NCBI GenBank assembly: GCA_914767715.1
Contig: OU612068.1
Location: 26,042,001-26,102,000 of the forward strand
Direction of reading: 5' to 3'
Length of the DNA: 60,000 nucleotides
From: Membranipora membranacea
Taxonomy: Eukaryota > Bryozoa > Gymnolaemata > Cheilostomatida > Membraniporidae
A model generated the notes under the pieces. That model did not search any database, had not been told where the DNA came from, and was given only the letters and a program-made list of their open reading frames with translations. A program made the position numbers and the translations under genes. This document shows positions 46,614 through 60,000 of this stretch, piece after piece. Within the stretch, counting starts at the first letter, position 1. Each line of letters starts with the position of its first letter.

Positions 46614-49600
46614 ATGGAGTTTATACTGTTCTCAAGCATTTTCCTATGCCTATTTACTTTGTTGGCATTAACCCAGAGGTGAGCACCACACAACTACAAA
46701 CAGAGAAGCCAGAGTCACGAGTGGAGTAGAACTACCATAGGAGGTACACCTGTTCCTCCTTGGTACTACACAAACTGGCAAACCTGGTGACCTGTCATAT
46801 TGCAACTTGATAACAGGTTTTGTTAGTTATGTTGTGGCAAGTAGTTACTTCCAGTCATGATCATCATGGGCAACATACATGCAGATGGCCCTCACTCTTC
46901 AAAATGTTTCTCACTTTTGCTGCCATTCATGTTCAGTTAAGGAACTCATTTTAATCACAGTTATGTATTCGTCCACCTATCTTAGTTAGTTTAGTAGTAT
47001 TATTGTCTAGCTATATCTGAATGACTGAGGAGAAGGGAGTAGATACATTTAAAGGGCTTATTATGCTGAGTCACAGTGAGTGCAACCATGCCGGATGGAT
47101 TCCCCCAAATTAATGGAAGACACTGAGCCTGCTAGATAGTTGTGTAACTCTACCATGGCTGGTTGAGGCCTGTAAGATGGCAGAATCTTGCAAGATTCCC
47201 AAATCTATTTCTACTTGCAAGGAGGAATCTGACGCAGTTGAGGGGAAAAGGTTGTGTGCAGCAGCAATTGAATTTATACTACAAAATTCTCAACACAATT
47301 TTCCATTAGACCAATGAACGACCTCTCCCAGGGAGAGGTATTTCATTTATTAGACACACCAAGGCAAATATGAGATATAGGCTATAAGCACATGGTTGAG
47401 AGGAGAGAAATCGCCGGTATAATTGAAACTCTTGCTCAAATGGATTCCATTATGTTATTGTTGTATTCTTATATGTGAATTTAGTGCTGATAAGGCGTGT
47501 TAATTTTTTAGATGTGCTATCTGGTTGATAATCAGATGGTTGAGATCAGGCAATCGAGAAGTCACATACAGTAGTATAGGTTGGCTCTCCATCACAGGCC
47601 TGAGAGTTAAACTAGCTGATGAAGCGCGAGCTAATGTGTTCATTGTAAGTTTGCTAATAGTGAATATTTTGCCAATGTTTCCGTTGTGGAATCAGTGGCA
47701 GTGATAAAAACACGATAATGTGCGGAACATAACTCAGGCAATGTGCTATGGAAAATAAATATATCATGCCTTTTTCCCCAATCAAGGAAAGCTTGTTGTC
47801 TGCCCTGACCAGTTGTGGTATTTCACGCCTCATCATAAAAGAGTTACATTATTTTTCAGAATATGGGAACTCTCAAGTTATCTTCTAGTTTTCTCAACCA
47901 GTTTGCCAGGTAAGCCAGTACTTATCTCCCTCTGTTTTTCACATGCTTGGTTTAAAATTGATATTTCAACGGAAAATTAAAATAATTATCTTCTCATGCT
48001 TGGTCGCTTGCTAGTTCTTGGTAGGTATCATGTTATCTTTTTGTAGTAAACCTCTCAGTATGCTTTGTCATGGAGCCAGCATAGAGTTAGATATTTTGTC
48101 AGGTGATCAAACTGTGACACCAGAGTCAGGAACAACTACCAATAAAAGTGAAGGAGAGAATAGCCAGCATGAGTTGACGAAGCTGCCCTGGCTTATCGGG
48201 GTAATATGTTGTACGATATAGGCCTAGTATATAATATGTGATTGTCGTATGAGTCCTTCACTCAAACTGCCTTACCCGAACTGATAGTTTTAGGACCATA
48301 ATTGGCTAGCCTTATTTTTTGCAATCCATGAATGGGCATACACCCCATTATATTATGTTTGTAAATGGATAAAAAGTTATTTCATCAAGCTCTGTTCACC
48401 TCCCATGACATTTAACAGCATTTTGAGTTAAGTGTTTATAAATTTTTTATATTTTTCTAGTACATCGGTGTATGCTTCACTGACTTTGACATCACTATCA
48501 CAAGCGAAACATACATGAACAGAAAATGTCTCCATCTATATCTCAGGAGACTGAACATTGCACTTTCTGATGTCAGTCAAACCTGGTATGTGCTTTTCCT
48601 AACTTCCAGGTTAACTTTATCCAGTGAAATATGTTAGAAAGCAATGTTTGAGTAATGAACTACATTTCATATCCAGGAGAGGGAGTTCATTTCATGTCTT
48701 TGAAAATAATTTAGGAGAGCACAACTCCCATTATTAGTCCAGCAAATTGATCAAAACCCTCCCTGATCAAAACCAGGGGACAAAAGCCCTAGTGTGTGAA
48801 TCATGATAAGTTTGTAATAGCTATTTTACTAGGCATGGAATGCAGTCAATACTGGACCACTGCAAATTATCCTCACAAGACCCATACTCTGTTCTTCCCA
48901 CCCTACCTACTGTGTTTTTATTTGTGAATAGTATACAATAGACTATTATATTGAATTATATTGATAGATAATTAACCATTCTATATAAGTCTGTCACGCA
49001 GATGTTCACAGTATTTGCTTCCCAAATCCTCTCCCAACTCAATTTTTTCAATTACTCATCTTTAGTAAAAATATATACCAATCATTCATACAGTTTGACT
49101 AACCGGGTAGTGGCTGAAGAGTTCTGCTTATCACTCATGAAGAATATAGACAAAGATGATGACGAGGTACGTAAAAACTGCATCCAGACCCTTTTTGGGT
49201 TCGCTATCTGACTCTTAGGATTAGGCTTTTGAAATTTAAACATTAAAATCTTCAGCCTAAGTTTTAGTTCGCTCCATAACTTCATTGTCCTTTAATAACA
49301 ATGACAATATATGTTGTAAATTGTGACTTCTATTGCACTATATTATCTCAACAATGATTACTCAAAAGGACACATTCCAGATTCAGGGTTTTGAAACTCA
49401 TATTTTTTGTAATTATAGAAACCTTCTGCAGATAACAATGTCATTAGTCGAGTCAAACTGAAGATGTTGAGGGTACATAGCCGGATCGATGTTGCCTCAA
49501 AATATATTCATGTGAGTATTCATTTCATCAAAACTTTCTCACCATTGCTGACCATATTAGGCCAAATATTCTGTGCTCACATAGATGACATTTGGTTATA

Positions 49601-52600
49601 CTAGACATTGCTAGGCATAGTAGGATAGATTAGTTTAAATTTATTCTACAGGACCTAACAAAACATTACTTTCAAACACATATAATCAATTCTTTGTAGA
49701 ACTGTGATATAAGAATCGATGTGCCATGGATTGATTTACACGAAGGTAAATAAATATAAACATTAGCTTACTGTAGATCAAAATAATTCTTACCAACTCA
49801 TGTCTTGCCAGTTTTATTCATTTATATTCTCATCATTTGTGTCAATAATCTTGTCATGAGATACACGTATTTATCATATTGAAACTGTTAATCATATTGT
49901 AGATATGTTAGATTTTATAATTGCTCAGAGGGATGCCCTTAATGTGTCCACCTCCAGCCCAAACGGTGCTGAACCGCTACAGCAGACCATAAGGTCGGGG
50001 TCTACATTAGACCCTGGTGCTTACGTCTCCTCATCACCTAAGGCTTCTGTCATACATACCCTACACTCAAAAATTGTGAGCCTATATATTACATTCATGA
50101 ATACACCATCATCATACATCCAAATGCCTTGCTTCTTCTCATTCAGAAGAACACGTCTTTTGTTTGCAAGAATTCATAATATCAAAAGACAGACAGTATA
50201 GTAATTAAACATTTAAATCCCATGCACTTTGCTCACTTTGCTCTAATCACCATAATATTTTGATTGGGAAATACTAACTTAAACTTGGTTATATTATAAG
50301 GCTCAGATGCAACAACCAAGGATGCAGAACTTCACATAATTACACAATTGTTTTACCTCTTTTTTTAGGGAGTCTTTAGCCTATTTCTTGGTTATCCTAA
50401 TCTAGTCGTTCATCGCTCCAGTCACAAAAGGTAAGAGTTCAAATATATAGTAAGATATTTGTAATAATTCAGAATTCAATATCCTTATTGGCATCAAAGT
50501 TCATTACATTGGATGCGAAAATGATCACTGACTTTACCTTTCCGTGACATCTTTCTGCCAACTCTAACCACATGGTCTGAATTGAAATTTAAATCTGATT
50601 TCATGCTAAAAAACAATCTAGCGATCAAAAACATCACACTGCATGTGTTTGTATCGTTACAGGTCAGTTTTTATTTGTGCTGAGAATGCTAAACTGGCCA
50701 TTTCTCGAGCTAGTCATAACAAAGAGAATTCTGAGGTGCTATTTACGCTCAATGATCTATATGGCAACTGTGATATACAGAAACTCATCAGTCTACACCA
50801 TTTCTCCTTCAAAGCAAAGGTAATTCTTAGTTTTCACATAAGAGATACTAAGGTAACCTTCTGCTCCACTAGTTATTTTCACCATTTTATTGAAGTCATT
50901 AGTCATTAGACCAGGGAGGGAGGGTAGGTATATCCCCCCCCCCCTCCCTAATAAGACCAAGTTTGATCCAGCAGGGAGTTTTGTCCCAAACTCCCTGGAT
51001 CCAGTTTGGCTGCATTTGGAGTTGCCTCCCCCTCCCCTACTTATCGGTTGAAAGGGAGCAAACCCGAATGCAGGCAAATTGGATCAAAACTGATATAGAA
51101 AGTCATTAGCGCAGTACTGAGCAGAAGATCATGCTAGGTTAAGAAATTATCAATTTGAGGGTTCAATGGCATTACATTAGAGATTTTCTTAGGTTAGAAA
51201 TACTGGATTATATTATCTCGTCATGATATCCATGGTCACAAATTGCCCATAACTAGTGATGTGTAACGTGAAGAGTTGTTTTCTATTTGAAAGTCTTAAC
51301 TTTATTCAATAAGCTTGAACAAGTTCAAGTCATTAAGTTTAACTAGTTAATCCACTCTTTGTCTACTATAAGTTTTCTCAATATTTTTAGTTGGGAGCCG
51401 ATGATATCGACTTTACCACAGTGATCCACCTTCCCTATGTAGATTATATTCAGGAGGATTTCAATTATTGGACCATGCGAGTGGCTAAGATGAAGAGCGC
51501 GTTCTCAAAGAAAGAACATCAACCCAGGTATGCTTGTCACATTGCGACACATTGATGAAAAAATATAGTAAGATTTCTAACTTGTCAAATCTGGATTTTT
51601 TAGGTACTTGAAGACTGCTCATTGTGTGACACTTGTTCAAGATTGGCTATCACATCAAATTGTATTGATTGTATTGACTATGGCCTTATGTTGTTTCAAT
51701 ACCAATCTATAAAATCATATCAAGAAGCTTTGGATCCCATATCAAGATGGAACTTGAGGGTAGTATCCACATTTGATTCATATCAGGTATAAAGATACGG
51801 TGATATTTTTCTTGTTTTTTCCTCCAGTACTTTACCAACAGTCAAATCCTCAGCGGGGATTTTATCGCTCAAATCTGTGAAAGGCTCTTTAGAAATATCA
51901 GGATTGACTTTTTCTTCCACACTACCTCATAACAAAGGCTTCAGCAGCGGATTCGACATCTTCAATCTGAGCATTGATCGACAGTCGAATTCTAATTTAG
52001 TCATCGATGGTCAGCTGAGAAAGCTGTACAGTTTCACTAAGAGCTCACGGATCTCTGCTGGAGATCTGAGCGCAGACTATCACCTCTGGAACACGATCAT
52101 CTACTGTGATAGTGTTACTTTCAAAGTATGTGAGGAGTGAAATTCTAGGAAGGATGTGTGTTGCCAATGTTGCAAAACAACTAAATTTAAATTCTGCTGA
52201 ATTTTCTCTGCTTGCACGCCTGCTTTGTGTAGTGTGCATCGAAAAAACACTTCGAGCCCCCGAACTCTTGCCAATTCCTACCCCCCCCCCCCCACCCACC
52301 AATCTGTCAGGGACCAGTGAAAATATGGGGAGTAAAGTCCCTAATCCCCAAGCTGTTCATGTAGTATACAGTAAACAATATTCTTATTTTAATGAACGTA
52401 TTATAAAACTATTTACGCCAGTTTTTATCCATTATTAGCTGCACCGAGGAGAGAGGTTAGGTAGATATGACATATCACTTGAGATGAGTCATCTGCGCGG
52501 TGAATGGTCTGCTGACCTAGTCAAGTACATTGTAGAGACTGTGGTTTCTTTACAGGAGTATTATAAGCTGTTTAGATCTACTCGGCAAGGTAAGTGGCAC

Positions 52601-55600
52601 ATTTCTCGTGACTTTCTTTGACATGATATTGACAACGCCATTCTGTCCTTTCACATTTGATTGAATTTTACAGCATGCTTTTAAAATAAATAGGTGTGCT
52701 GGGACCTTGATCTGTTTCTAACTCTCTTCTGCATTCCTCTCCTCGTTTACATAAAGCCGCTCGATTTTCTGTGACAGCGTTTTACCATCACTAAAATTCA
52801 ACGCATTTTTTCTGGTTGCTTATGGTATATTTCTGAGTATGTTGAATAGTGTGGTGATTGGTGATGCATAGTAAGAGTATTGGCAACCAATTAGTGAAAG
52901 AGTTCATATCTATCTGTTTGTTTATCAAATTCCCTTTAGATCAATCTAAACCAGCACAAAGCTCGAATGTTCCTCATGTAAGGTTTGCAGACAGCCTCTA
53001 CCTTAATGTAACATTATGCGATGTGCACTTGTTTGCCTGTAACCGATACTCTGTATGTCTGATGACCTCGCTGAACAGAGCTTCTATATCTGTTATCAAT
53101 GACTCAACAGCTATCACTGTCAAGGGATCTGAGCTCCATTATATGAAACAGATATCTGGGGTAAGGCGACTAGGAAATATAGTAAATCTACACAAAATGT
53201 TTGTCGAAAATATAAAATTCTCACTAGGTAGGTGTCAGAACTATGCAAGATGATCAATCCTTGTTTCACCCCATGACGTCTCAAGAAGTAAAATCTCTGA
53301 TGATTCTGCTCTCAAACAATCTGTTGTTATGTTCTGTTATGATGAGGTCATTTGAGCTCCCAGAACGAAGTAGCTATAAATCCATTGAATATCTTCCTCA
53401 ACGTAATTTTGAAGCATGACTTGGTTTGCATTGACGCTTTTTATGTAACATTTTTATTAACATTTGTTATAGGGATTCAAGATAACAGCCTCGTTGACTG
53501 ATGAGGTTAGCTGTGTGGCTGCACTGAGTGACTTCTCCTTAGGTTATAACTTTTCTACAAAGGTAAAATCAGACATCTCCAACCACTGTCTCTGTGTATC
53601 TTATTTCTGCTTTATTGTTCTCAGTCATCTCCAGAAAATTAACAACGATGAAATTGTTTTTCACAAATTTCATGAGAAAGACTTTGGTAAAACTTTATGC
53701 TAGTTCTCACCTCCTTTGTTGAGAGTGGATAACTCACCTAGGCCAGTGCCAATATGGAATGCAACTGACAAAGGTTCATGGGAAAAACAAATTCTATGGT
53801 TGCTCACAGGCTGTCTGATGGTAACATTGACACGCACACATATAAATTATAACAAGATAATTAATTGATTGCCTTGACTTTTATTTCACAGTTCGCTAAC
53901 ATCACCGTGGCAGACATGTTACAAGTGAGTTGGAGTTATGAGTTCCACATGTGTCTGTGGACTGGCATACAAGATGGGGTAGAGATGCGAGAACAACTAA
54001 CCACTGCATTGCAAAAGCCAGCAGCAGATTTCCCTAATGTAAACAGCATCCCGAGTAAACCAAGAGTAGTAAAGAAAATGTCTCTAACTCTGAAAGCTTC
54101 AGTCGGCGTCAAACTAACAGCTTACCTCAACAAACAGCACCGGTAATTTTGCCAGTGTCAAAATATTGCAAAACTAGCTATAGCTACCGGAATCTATACT
54201 GCTCTGGTCTTCCGTTAGTTTGGGATTTTTAGCAGTAGTTTGGATAATTCAGAGTTACCTCCCTTTTGTTATGTCTGCAACATGAACATAATATAGAAAG
54301 ACTTAGTATTTACTTTTTTATGGTCTGCACCATATTCTAAATGTTATAGGATACTGTACATTTCGCATTTCCATCAAAGTGCCATTGAATTAATCTTCAC
54401 TACATCTTCCGTCCTATAATTGCAGAATAGACCTGTCTCTTCCATCTCTAACGACTAAGATTGATGCCAATCAGATAATCAGACTACGCACAGAAAAGGT
54501 TTGCCTGAGTTTTGACACGGTTCCTATAATCCAGAGTGACGGCGTGTCAGTTACAATTTCTAGTCAGGAGCAGAGACTTCTACTGGAAAGGGCTTCACTC
54601 GATAACCTTGAGGTCGAGCAAAACAAGGCAATGTAGGTATTATTCCTTAATCTTTTGGTTATTTGTCATATCGGTGTGATAAAAAAGGTTTTTTTCTCTT
54701 TTAAGCTGAAAACACACAAACACCCGCACACAAATTTGCATATTTGAGCAACACTGGGTATGATTTCTCAAAACCAATTATTATCCAGCATCTGATTCCT
54801 CTACCTTGGATTGGTTTTAATGCTTGTTTATTTTTTTGTAGCTGTGTTCACCTTAGTACACTAAAACTTCAGTTTCCTCACAAGTTTGACTTTGCATCCT
54901 GCTTTGAGGAGGTGAGATGATTGCTTATATGCGTTAGAAATAGCGAATAATATTCTCTCATTGTGCCTTGTTAGAGTGCCAAGTTAAACTATATTTTAAA
55001 AAGTCGGGGATTCAACTTGAGAGCAAAGTAATCACCTCACCAAAAATTCATTTTGTTGTTGTACTGCTTGAGATTCAAACTTTGTTATTTACTGTGAGAA
55101 ATGTTATCTTAAAACTGCCAACAGCAGTATCTCATCGCATCTAGTTGAGCGAGGATTTCAAGTGATTGCAATATTATGTTTCAAACAGCATCGCTAGTTC
55201 TATTTGGAAGACCCCCCCCTCCCAGCTATTTTAACTTGTGATTAGCCAAGAGAACTAGATAACTAACCCTGACTTGTGACTATATCTGTTTACTGTGGAC
55301 ATGATTATTATTTTTCTGTGTGGTTGTGATAACTTTAGGCTGTAAATACCATAAAGTGGCTGAAGTTAGTGATGGGTATGAAGAGTAGACCATTCACACT
55401 AGAGAGCCCTCTACCGTCTGATATATGGCTGAGAGTAGATAACTTCACACTGAGTATATGTGACGATCCATTTGAAGTGAAGCTAGGGGACAACTATGCT
55501 GTGAGTATAAGCACCAATTGGTTAAAGGAAGACTAAGCTAGATTGAGGGCTCTTATCCCTCCTATTGAAGCTCCACAAAGGCACAATCCAAGCCATTAAT

Positions 55601-58600
55601 ATTCCTGCACTCCAGACGGAGGAGCGATTCGAGAACAGGAGGATTTCAAGCAGCCTCTAGTGGAATTACGTTACGTATGGCATGGAAAAAATTATCAAGA
55701 TATTGTAATGAGTGGTGAGTTCATAGTGCAATATTGTACTTTTTAGCTTCTAGTTGATGAGTACAATGAGAGTGAAAAGAGAAGACAAGCTATGGTGGCT
55801 AAACTTGATGAGCTGAGAAGTCGCAATAAGTTTATAAGAGGTAAGGCTGTAATTTTGTTTCGAGAATATCGGAGGGTTTGATACCTTGAATCTCAAAAAT
55901 CAACACAAAATCATTGCACCACTCCCGATTCCAAGTGATTATTTCAGAAATCCTCTCAGATCCCATAATACCACTTGTAACTTGAAGTTGTCCACCCACG
56001 TATAGGGAAGGAAAGAATAACTCCCTAATATTTTTTTCCTATTGTATAAGGATTGAACTACACTTACTCAACGGTTCTAATTTGTGAGGAACCCTCCTAT
56101 TTCCTCCTCCCCATCACTGGGAATAGTTTGAGTCAGGCATGGTGTGCCGATATATGAGAATCAGTTTACCAACCATGCAAAAATTGCCCAGAAAATTGAG
56201 AACATTAAAAAAGCCCTGGCACTGTAACTCGCTAATTATTTTTATGCAAGCTTTTACCTGCTCTTACTTACTCCGTGAAGAAATTCCACGTTGTTTTAAC
56301 AAATTCTTGTCTTTCGTGGTTAAGTTTTGTTTTGGGCAAACATGAAAATGTTTCGGTATGTACAAAATTAACACTTGCTTTGACAATTTGGGTTGAAAGT
56401 CATAAATCGTTCTCAACTTTCGCTTGCTTGTAAAGTCTGCGATTGTTGAGGTATTGCATGATGAATTAATGCATTTTAAACAGTTGAATTTTCGTTAAAA
56501 GGTGAGCAGCTAAAGGAATTGTATTCCTCACTCGATAATAAGAACTCGAATATCTACATAAAGAGATCTTATCAGTTATACAGCACCTCGGATCTCTCCA
56601 CAAGAGCCCTGTTCACATTTAGCATCAGCAACGTGGAGATCATTGCATTAGCCGATACATCATACCATGGCAGGGATAGAGTGTTACAACGTATGAGAGA
56701 AATAGATCCTGATAGGTTAGTGCAAAATGACGGAAGTTGAATGTCTAGTAATACGGGCATCTTAGAATAAGACGCCATTCGATAACTCAATTGTTACTCA
56801 TAAGTCATATTATTTAAATTTTATTTCGATTTGTAGCCTAAGGTTCTTGATCCAGGTGCTCGTTCTAATAACACAATGAATGTTTGTTTGATGGTTTGGT
56901 GCTTATGAAATGAGAACCATCTCGGATCTCCCAACCTATCCTTAAAATAATTGTGATTTGTTAAAATTTAGAAAAACCATCACATTTCGAAGTTGTCTAC
57001 TCTTTTTTACCCATCATATGTAATGTTTATTTCAGTCCGCTGCCTACAGATATCCATTTTCTCACATTGTGGTGTCGTACGGTGATAGCTAAGTTAAGCT
57101 CATTACACATAGGCCTTCGTGACTATCCACTTCATATACTGGATATAGAACAGGGTCATATATTCGGTCGACTTATCGGTGCTGAGAGTCAGGGATCAGC
57201 GAGAGGTAAAGTTTATTTCTTGCTGAAACCTCAGTATCCTTCATGCGCAGGTTGGATGTTTTATGAGACTTTAATATGCTCACATACTATATTTAAGACA
57301 CTATATTTTTTTTGTTATATATCAAGATCAAGATATTAATCCTGCTATATTTCACAGAATCATACATGCCAAAATCTTGAAATAGATAAAGTTGCACGTA
57401 GCACGACAGTTTTTGATCTTTCAAGCAACAATTGAAACTAGCAAGCTTGCAAACACATGAATTGTTAATCTTATTATTTCCAGCTGTTCGACAGTGCCTT
57501 GTGGAGGTCTCAGAGCCATGGCATAACTCACTAGTTGATCGTAACATGTGTCCTCTCAAGTTCTATCATGACCTCAGCTTCGATATGAAGTCATTTCATG
57601 TGACCTTCGGTGCCTCATGGGAGAACACTATGGCCCAAGTCAATCAAGCCTTTGACCTCATCAACAAACCATCAGGTAGAAACCTCACTTGACTTGCAGG
57701 ACAGGATTGTTTCTATAGCTAATGCTCAAATTTACCCTGCGTTTGTAGGTATTTTCAATTGCGCAATGTAATAACAGTTTTGTCAGCACCAATTAAACTT
57801 TCAGTTGTTATACTAGTGGCAAAGCTGAAACAAGGAGTTTACTTCTTTGTTTCAATTATTCCACACAACAGTTTGTGCTAGGTGTTTTTTAAGATTAAAT
57901 ATACTATGCATTTTGATCGATACATATTTCATTCTGTTCATTAGTTTTATGGTACAGTATGTTTTTCTTTTATCTCTCAATCATAGCTGACCAGAGCCTT
58001 CCTATGCCGTTCTGGGACAAATCTCGCCTTCTGCTACACGGCAGACTGACTACCTCAATAGATCAGCTGAAGTGGATATACAGTGTATCCCAGGACCCGT
58101 ATAACACCACAGAATTACTGGACTGGACGTGGAATGATGCCGTTACTGACTGGACCAATGGTTAGTATATATCTGAAAATTAACGCTGAGATAGATTACT
58201 GTCCCACATGTTAATATCAACATAATTCCTAGGTAAATGCATGTTCTTAGCGATCGTATTTTTTATCGGTTTTGTTCAACAACAGATCATATTGAGAACA
58301 AATATGTTTATATTTTTATGATCATGAATCCGGTTTATCACTCAATTCGGAGTTTCCCTCCCATTGAATAGTTAGTTGTAGATGGTAATAGTCTCCTATG
58401 TACATTTATTAAATCAACAAGGTTTTCTGAAAGTTAACAGCTGACAGAAGCTGTTAAAAGGCAACTTGCTGACCTCTAGAGAACAAAGTTTGAAATTAAT
58501 GTGCATTCAGACAATCAAAGTAACGGTATATAGAAGATTGTATCATATTTATTACCTACCTAGCTGCAAACAACTTTGTTTTAAATTTACACAGGCAAAT

Positions 58601-60000
58601 GGCTGATAAAAGGAGATCTTGAAGTCTATGCCAAGACAGCTTCATTATATGATGAGTGTAAACTACTGATATTACCAGATGTTAGACTTTCAATAAAACT
58701 TGTTTGGAAAACTTTAGGAAACCCCAATGCGCACCATGATGTCATGCCCTGTGCTGAGAACAAAGTACCAGAGTTCTATCATCAGGTAAGCATGTCTTAG
58801 TAGTCATAGCCTGTTCCATTTGTGTCAAAAACGTACAGACACTTGCATATCTCTAAATGTGTGATCAACATAAATGTTATGATGCCAATAAAAGTATAAA
58901 AAAACATATCTACTATACCCAGACAGTTGTGTTCTAATTTGGAGTTGTCCTGTCTTTGCTCATTTTAGCAATGGGGAAACTATGGCAGCTTATTGAATTA
59001 TTATTTTGGTCTCAATACTTTACAGAAGCATGACTCGTTCAGAGCTTTTCGATCACAAGGATCTGATGTGATACTAAAGATTGAGTGTAAGCAGACAGAG
59101 ATGACACCCACATGTCTATTATACTCAAGTAGCCTCAAGTTCCTCGATACATGGAGAAGCTGTATGGCTGCTACTACCCGTCCCACAAAAGTTGGAAAGA
59201 TATTCAAGTTTTGTAGACCGAAGAAACCTACACTAAGCCGCCACATAAGGTATAGTATCTAATACTCAAAACCACATCCCTTACCTTGAAAGTAGAATAA
59301 TACAGGCATCACCGTCCAGGATGATGCAACAATTCTGATTGTTATATTATGCAGGGTAGAATTTAGCCTAGTCTCTATGTCCCGACAAAATTCCCCTGAC
59401 AATTTCGGTGATAACCTATTCCATGGTTGAAACACAGTTTTCTTTCACTCATCTGACAAATTTTGATCTATAGGCTTCTCAGCTGTGCTTTGATAAATAA
59501 AAAACCTCTTTCATCAAAAAGTACTTGTTGCTTGTACTTTGTTACTCTCTTTTGTAGGGTATTGAGTTTAACAGTGTGTCTGCCGACGTTCTCAGTCGCT
59601 TATTGGATATCACATTCCAAACACAAAGGCTTCCAGATAACCTGTGATCAGTTCAATCTGACAAGCCTGCAAGAACAAAGTCTAAGTCAGATCAATGATG
59701 GGCTAGTGCATCGCGCCCAATCCAACTGGTCTGTAAAGAAATTCAGCTCAGAACTGAAGCAATGTGTAGTACATCTCTGTTCAGTGTCTGAGCAGCCAGA
59801 ACACAAGATGTCAGATAGCACTGAATCAAATAATGATAGGGGGGCTGTATCCACCCCCGCCTATGATGGTGATGGCGTTTCTCTGGAATCTCAATGGACT
59901 GCTCATAAACCTAAAGAGAGAAGTGCCAGCAAGAAGTCAAACCATTCAAATCACTCAGAGAGGACAACTCTGAGTGATCCTGACACAATAAAGAGACAGC
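46614..60000 (+). CDS. BLTP2: Bridge-like lipid transfer protein 2 (KIAA0100/Hobbit), 5' part
   Basis: BLTP2 is a rod-like repeating-beta-groove protein thought to carry phospholipids between the ER and plasma membrane. Twenty-eight exons with consistent phases give about 1473 residues; the human protein is about 2235, so the last third is outside. The N-terminal hydrophobic stretch (about residues 1-32) fits the ER membrane anchor. Diagnostic motifs: W-L-S-I-T-G-L-R, F-P-H-K-F-D-F, F-E-V-K-L-G-D-N-Y, L-Y-S-S-L-D-N-K-N-S-N-I-Y-I-K-R-S, I-A-L-A-D-T-S-Y-H-G, K-F-Y-H-D, P-F-W-D-K-S-R-L-L-L-H-G (the GFWDK-type signature), S-Q-D-P-Y-N-T-T-E and H-D-S-F-R-A-F-R-S. The ATG at 46614 has a strong context (ACCATGG); an in-frame ATG at 46605 would add three residues. 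The exon at 59558 runs past the window edge. Confidence 0.96.
47305..47355. repeat. ATTAGAC-flanked hairpin, copy 2
   Basis: ATTAGACCAATGAAC, an inner perfect hairpin CCTCTCCC/GGGAGAGG around a single A (47322-47338), then TTTCATTTATTAGAC. The outer sequence is shared with 20376-20418; the loop differs. In BLTP2 intron 1. Confidence 0.65.
50912..51001. repeat. Two adjacent hairpins in a BLTP2 intron
   Basis: AGGGAGGG (50913-50920) pairs with CCCTCCCT (50942-50949) across a C11 tract. Directly after, GATCCA and AGGGAGTTT (50965-50981) pair with AAACTCCCTGGATC (50988-51001) around a 6-nt loop. The intron lies between exons 11 and 12. Confidence 0.7.
52281..52293. repeat. C13 tract in a BLTP2 intron
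   Basis: Thirteen C followed by ACCCACC, in the intron before exon 52439-52589. Shorter C runs occur at 18459-18469 and 55212-55219. Confidence 0.9.
52940..60000 (+). other. BLTP2: BLTP2 exons 15-28, including the GFWDK region
   Basis: Exons 52940-53160, 53473-53562, 53892-54142, 54426-54632, 54842-54911, 55339-55500, 55747-55840, 56502-56715, 57036-57205, 57484-57675, 57987-58160, 58595-58785, 59026-59249 and 59558 onward. A short charged, helical segment (55747-55840, E-K-R-R-Q-A-M-V-A-K-L) corresponds to the coiled part before the conserved I-Y-I-K-R-S block. Exon 28 ends within a Ser/His/Lys-rich disordered stretch. Introns hold no other gene. Confidence 0.94.

Larger units (their letters stand above)
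46614..52589 (+). other. BLTP2: BLTP2 exons 1-14
   Basis: Exons 46614-46678, 47512-47644, 47860-47909, 48047-48200, 48461-48585, 49094-49166, 49419-49511, 49700-49745, 49903-50075, 50369-50430, 50663-50819, 51391-51527, 51828-52125 and 52439-52589 encode the membrane anchor and the first beta-groove repeats (about 572 residues). Conservation here is weaker than downstream, as in other family members. The acceptor of exon 4 was set at 48047 because the nearer AGs put a stop in frame. Confidence 0.88.

Noticed and set aside
1-60000. CRISPR arrays, operons, tRNA or rRNA genes
   Set aside because: No spaced direct repeats, no tRNA-like box pairs and no rRNA-like sequence were seen. The genes are spliced eukaryotic ones.

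Overview
This is nuclear DNA of an intron-rich animal. All coding sequence is split by GT-AG introns, mostly a few hundred bases long and AT-rich, with no operons and no bacterial features. Three of the four genes are recognisable animal orthologues. The exon-dense, small-intron layout and the short palindromic and MITE-like repeats suggest an invertebrate, possibly an early-branching one such as a sponge or cnidarian. The species cannot be fixed from the sequence, and that placement is only an inference.

Layout. (1) 490-18968, minus strand: a large multi-exon gene for a highly charged, repeat-built protein that I do not recognise. It holds four copies of a roughly 60-residue module (core T-K-S-G-R-L, ending near a conserved Trp), then three basic modules (core S-A-G-G-T-R), a long Lys/Arg/Asp/Glu-rich stretch, and a folded C-terminus that looks like degenerate EF-hand pairs. 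A 352-codon exon inside one of its introns (5968-4912) has its own Met and splices in phase into the 3' half, which suggests an alternative promoter and a short isoform. The start of a weak convergent coding stretch lies at 1-376. (2) 22425-24142, plus strand: MRPL37 (mL37), three exons, complete, 417 aa. (3) 25001-46278, minus strand: MED13, 30 exons joined by hand with every splice phase consistent, complete, 1968 aa. (4) 46614 to beyond 60000, plus strand: BLTP2 (KIAA0100/Hobbit), a bridge-like lipid-transfer protein; the first 28 exons (about 1473 residues) are inside the window and the gene runs off the right edge.

MED13 and BLTP2 are head to head with 335 bp between their start codons. 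That gap holds three closely spaced CCAAT/ATTGG boxes and several ATGGC motifs, so it is a likely shared bidirectional promoter. MRPL37 and MED13 are tail to tail, 858 bp apart. The unrecognised gene and MRPL37 are divergent across 3.4 kb of gene-free DNA rich in small palindromes. Functionally the neighbours are unrelated: Mediator kinase module, lipid transfer and mitochondrial ribosome.

The most interesting points are the undescribed repeat modules of the first gene; a 150-bp inverted-repeat element flanked by AATAGGG whose arm spans a coding exon end and supplies its 5' splice site; the internal alternative first exon; and families of very short hairpin elements scattered through introns and the 18.9-22.4 kb intergenic region.
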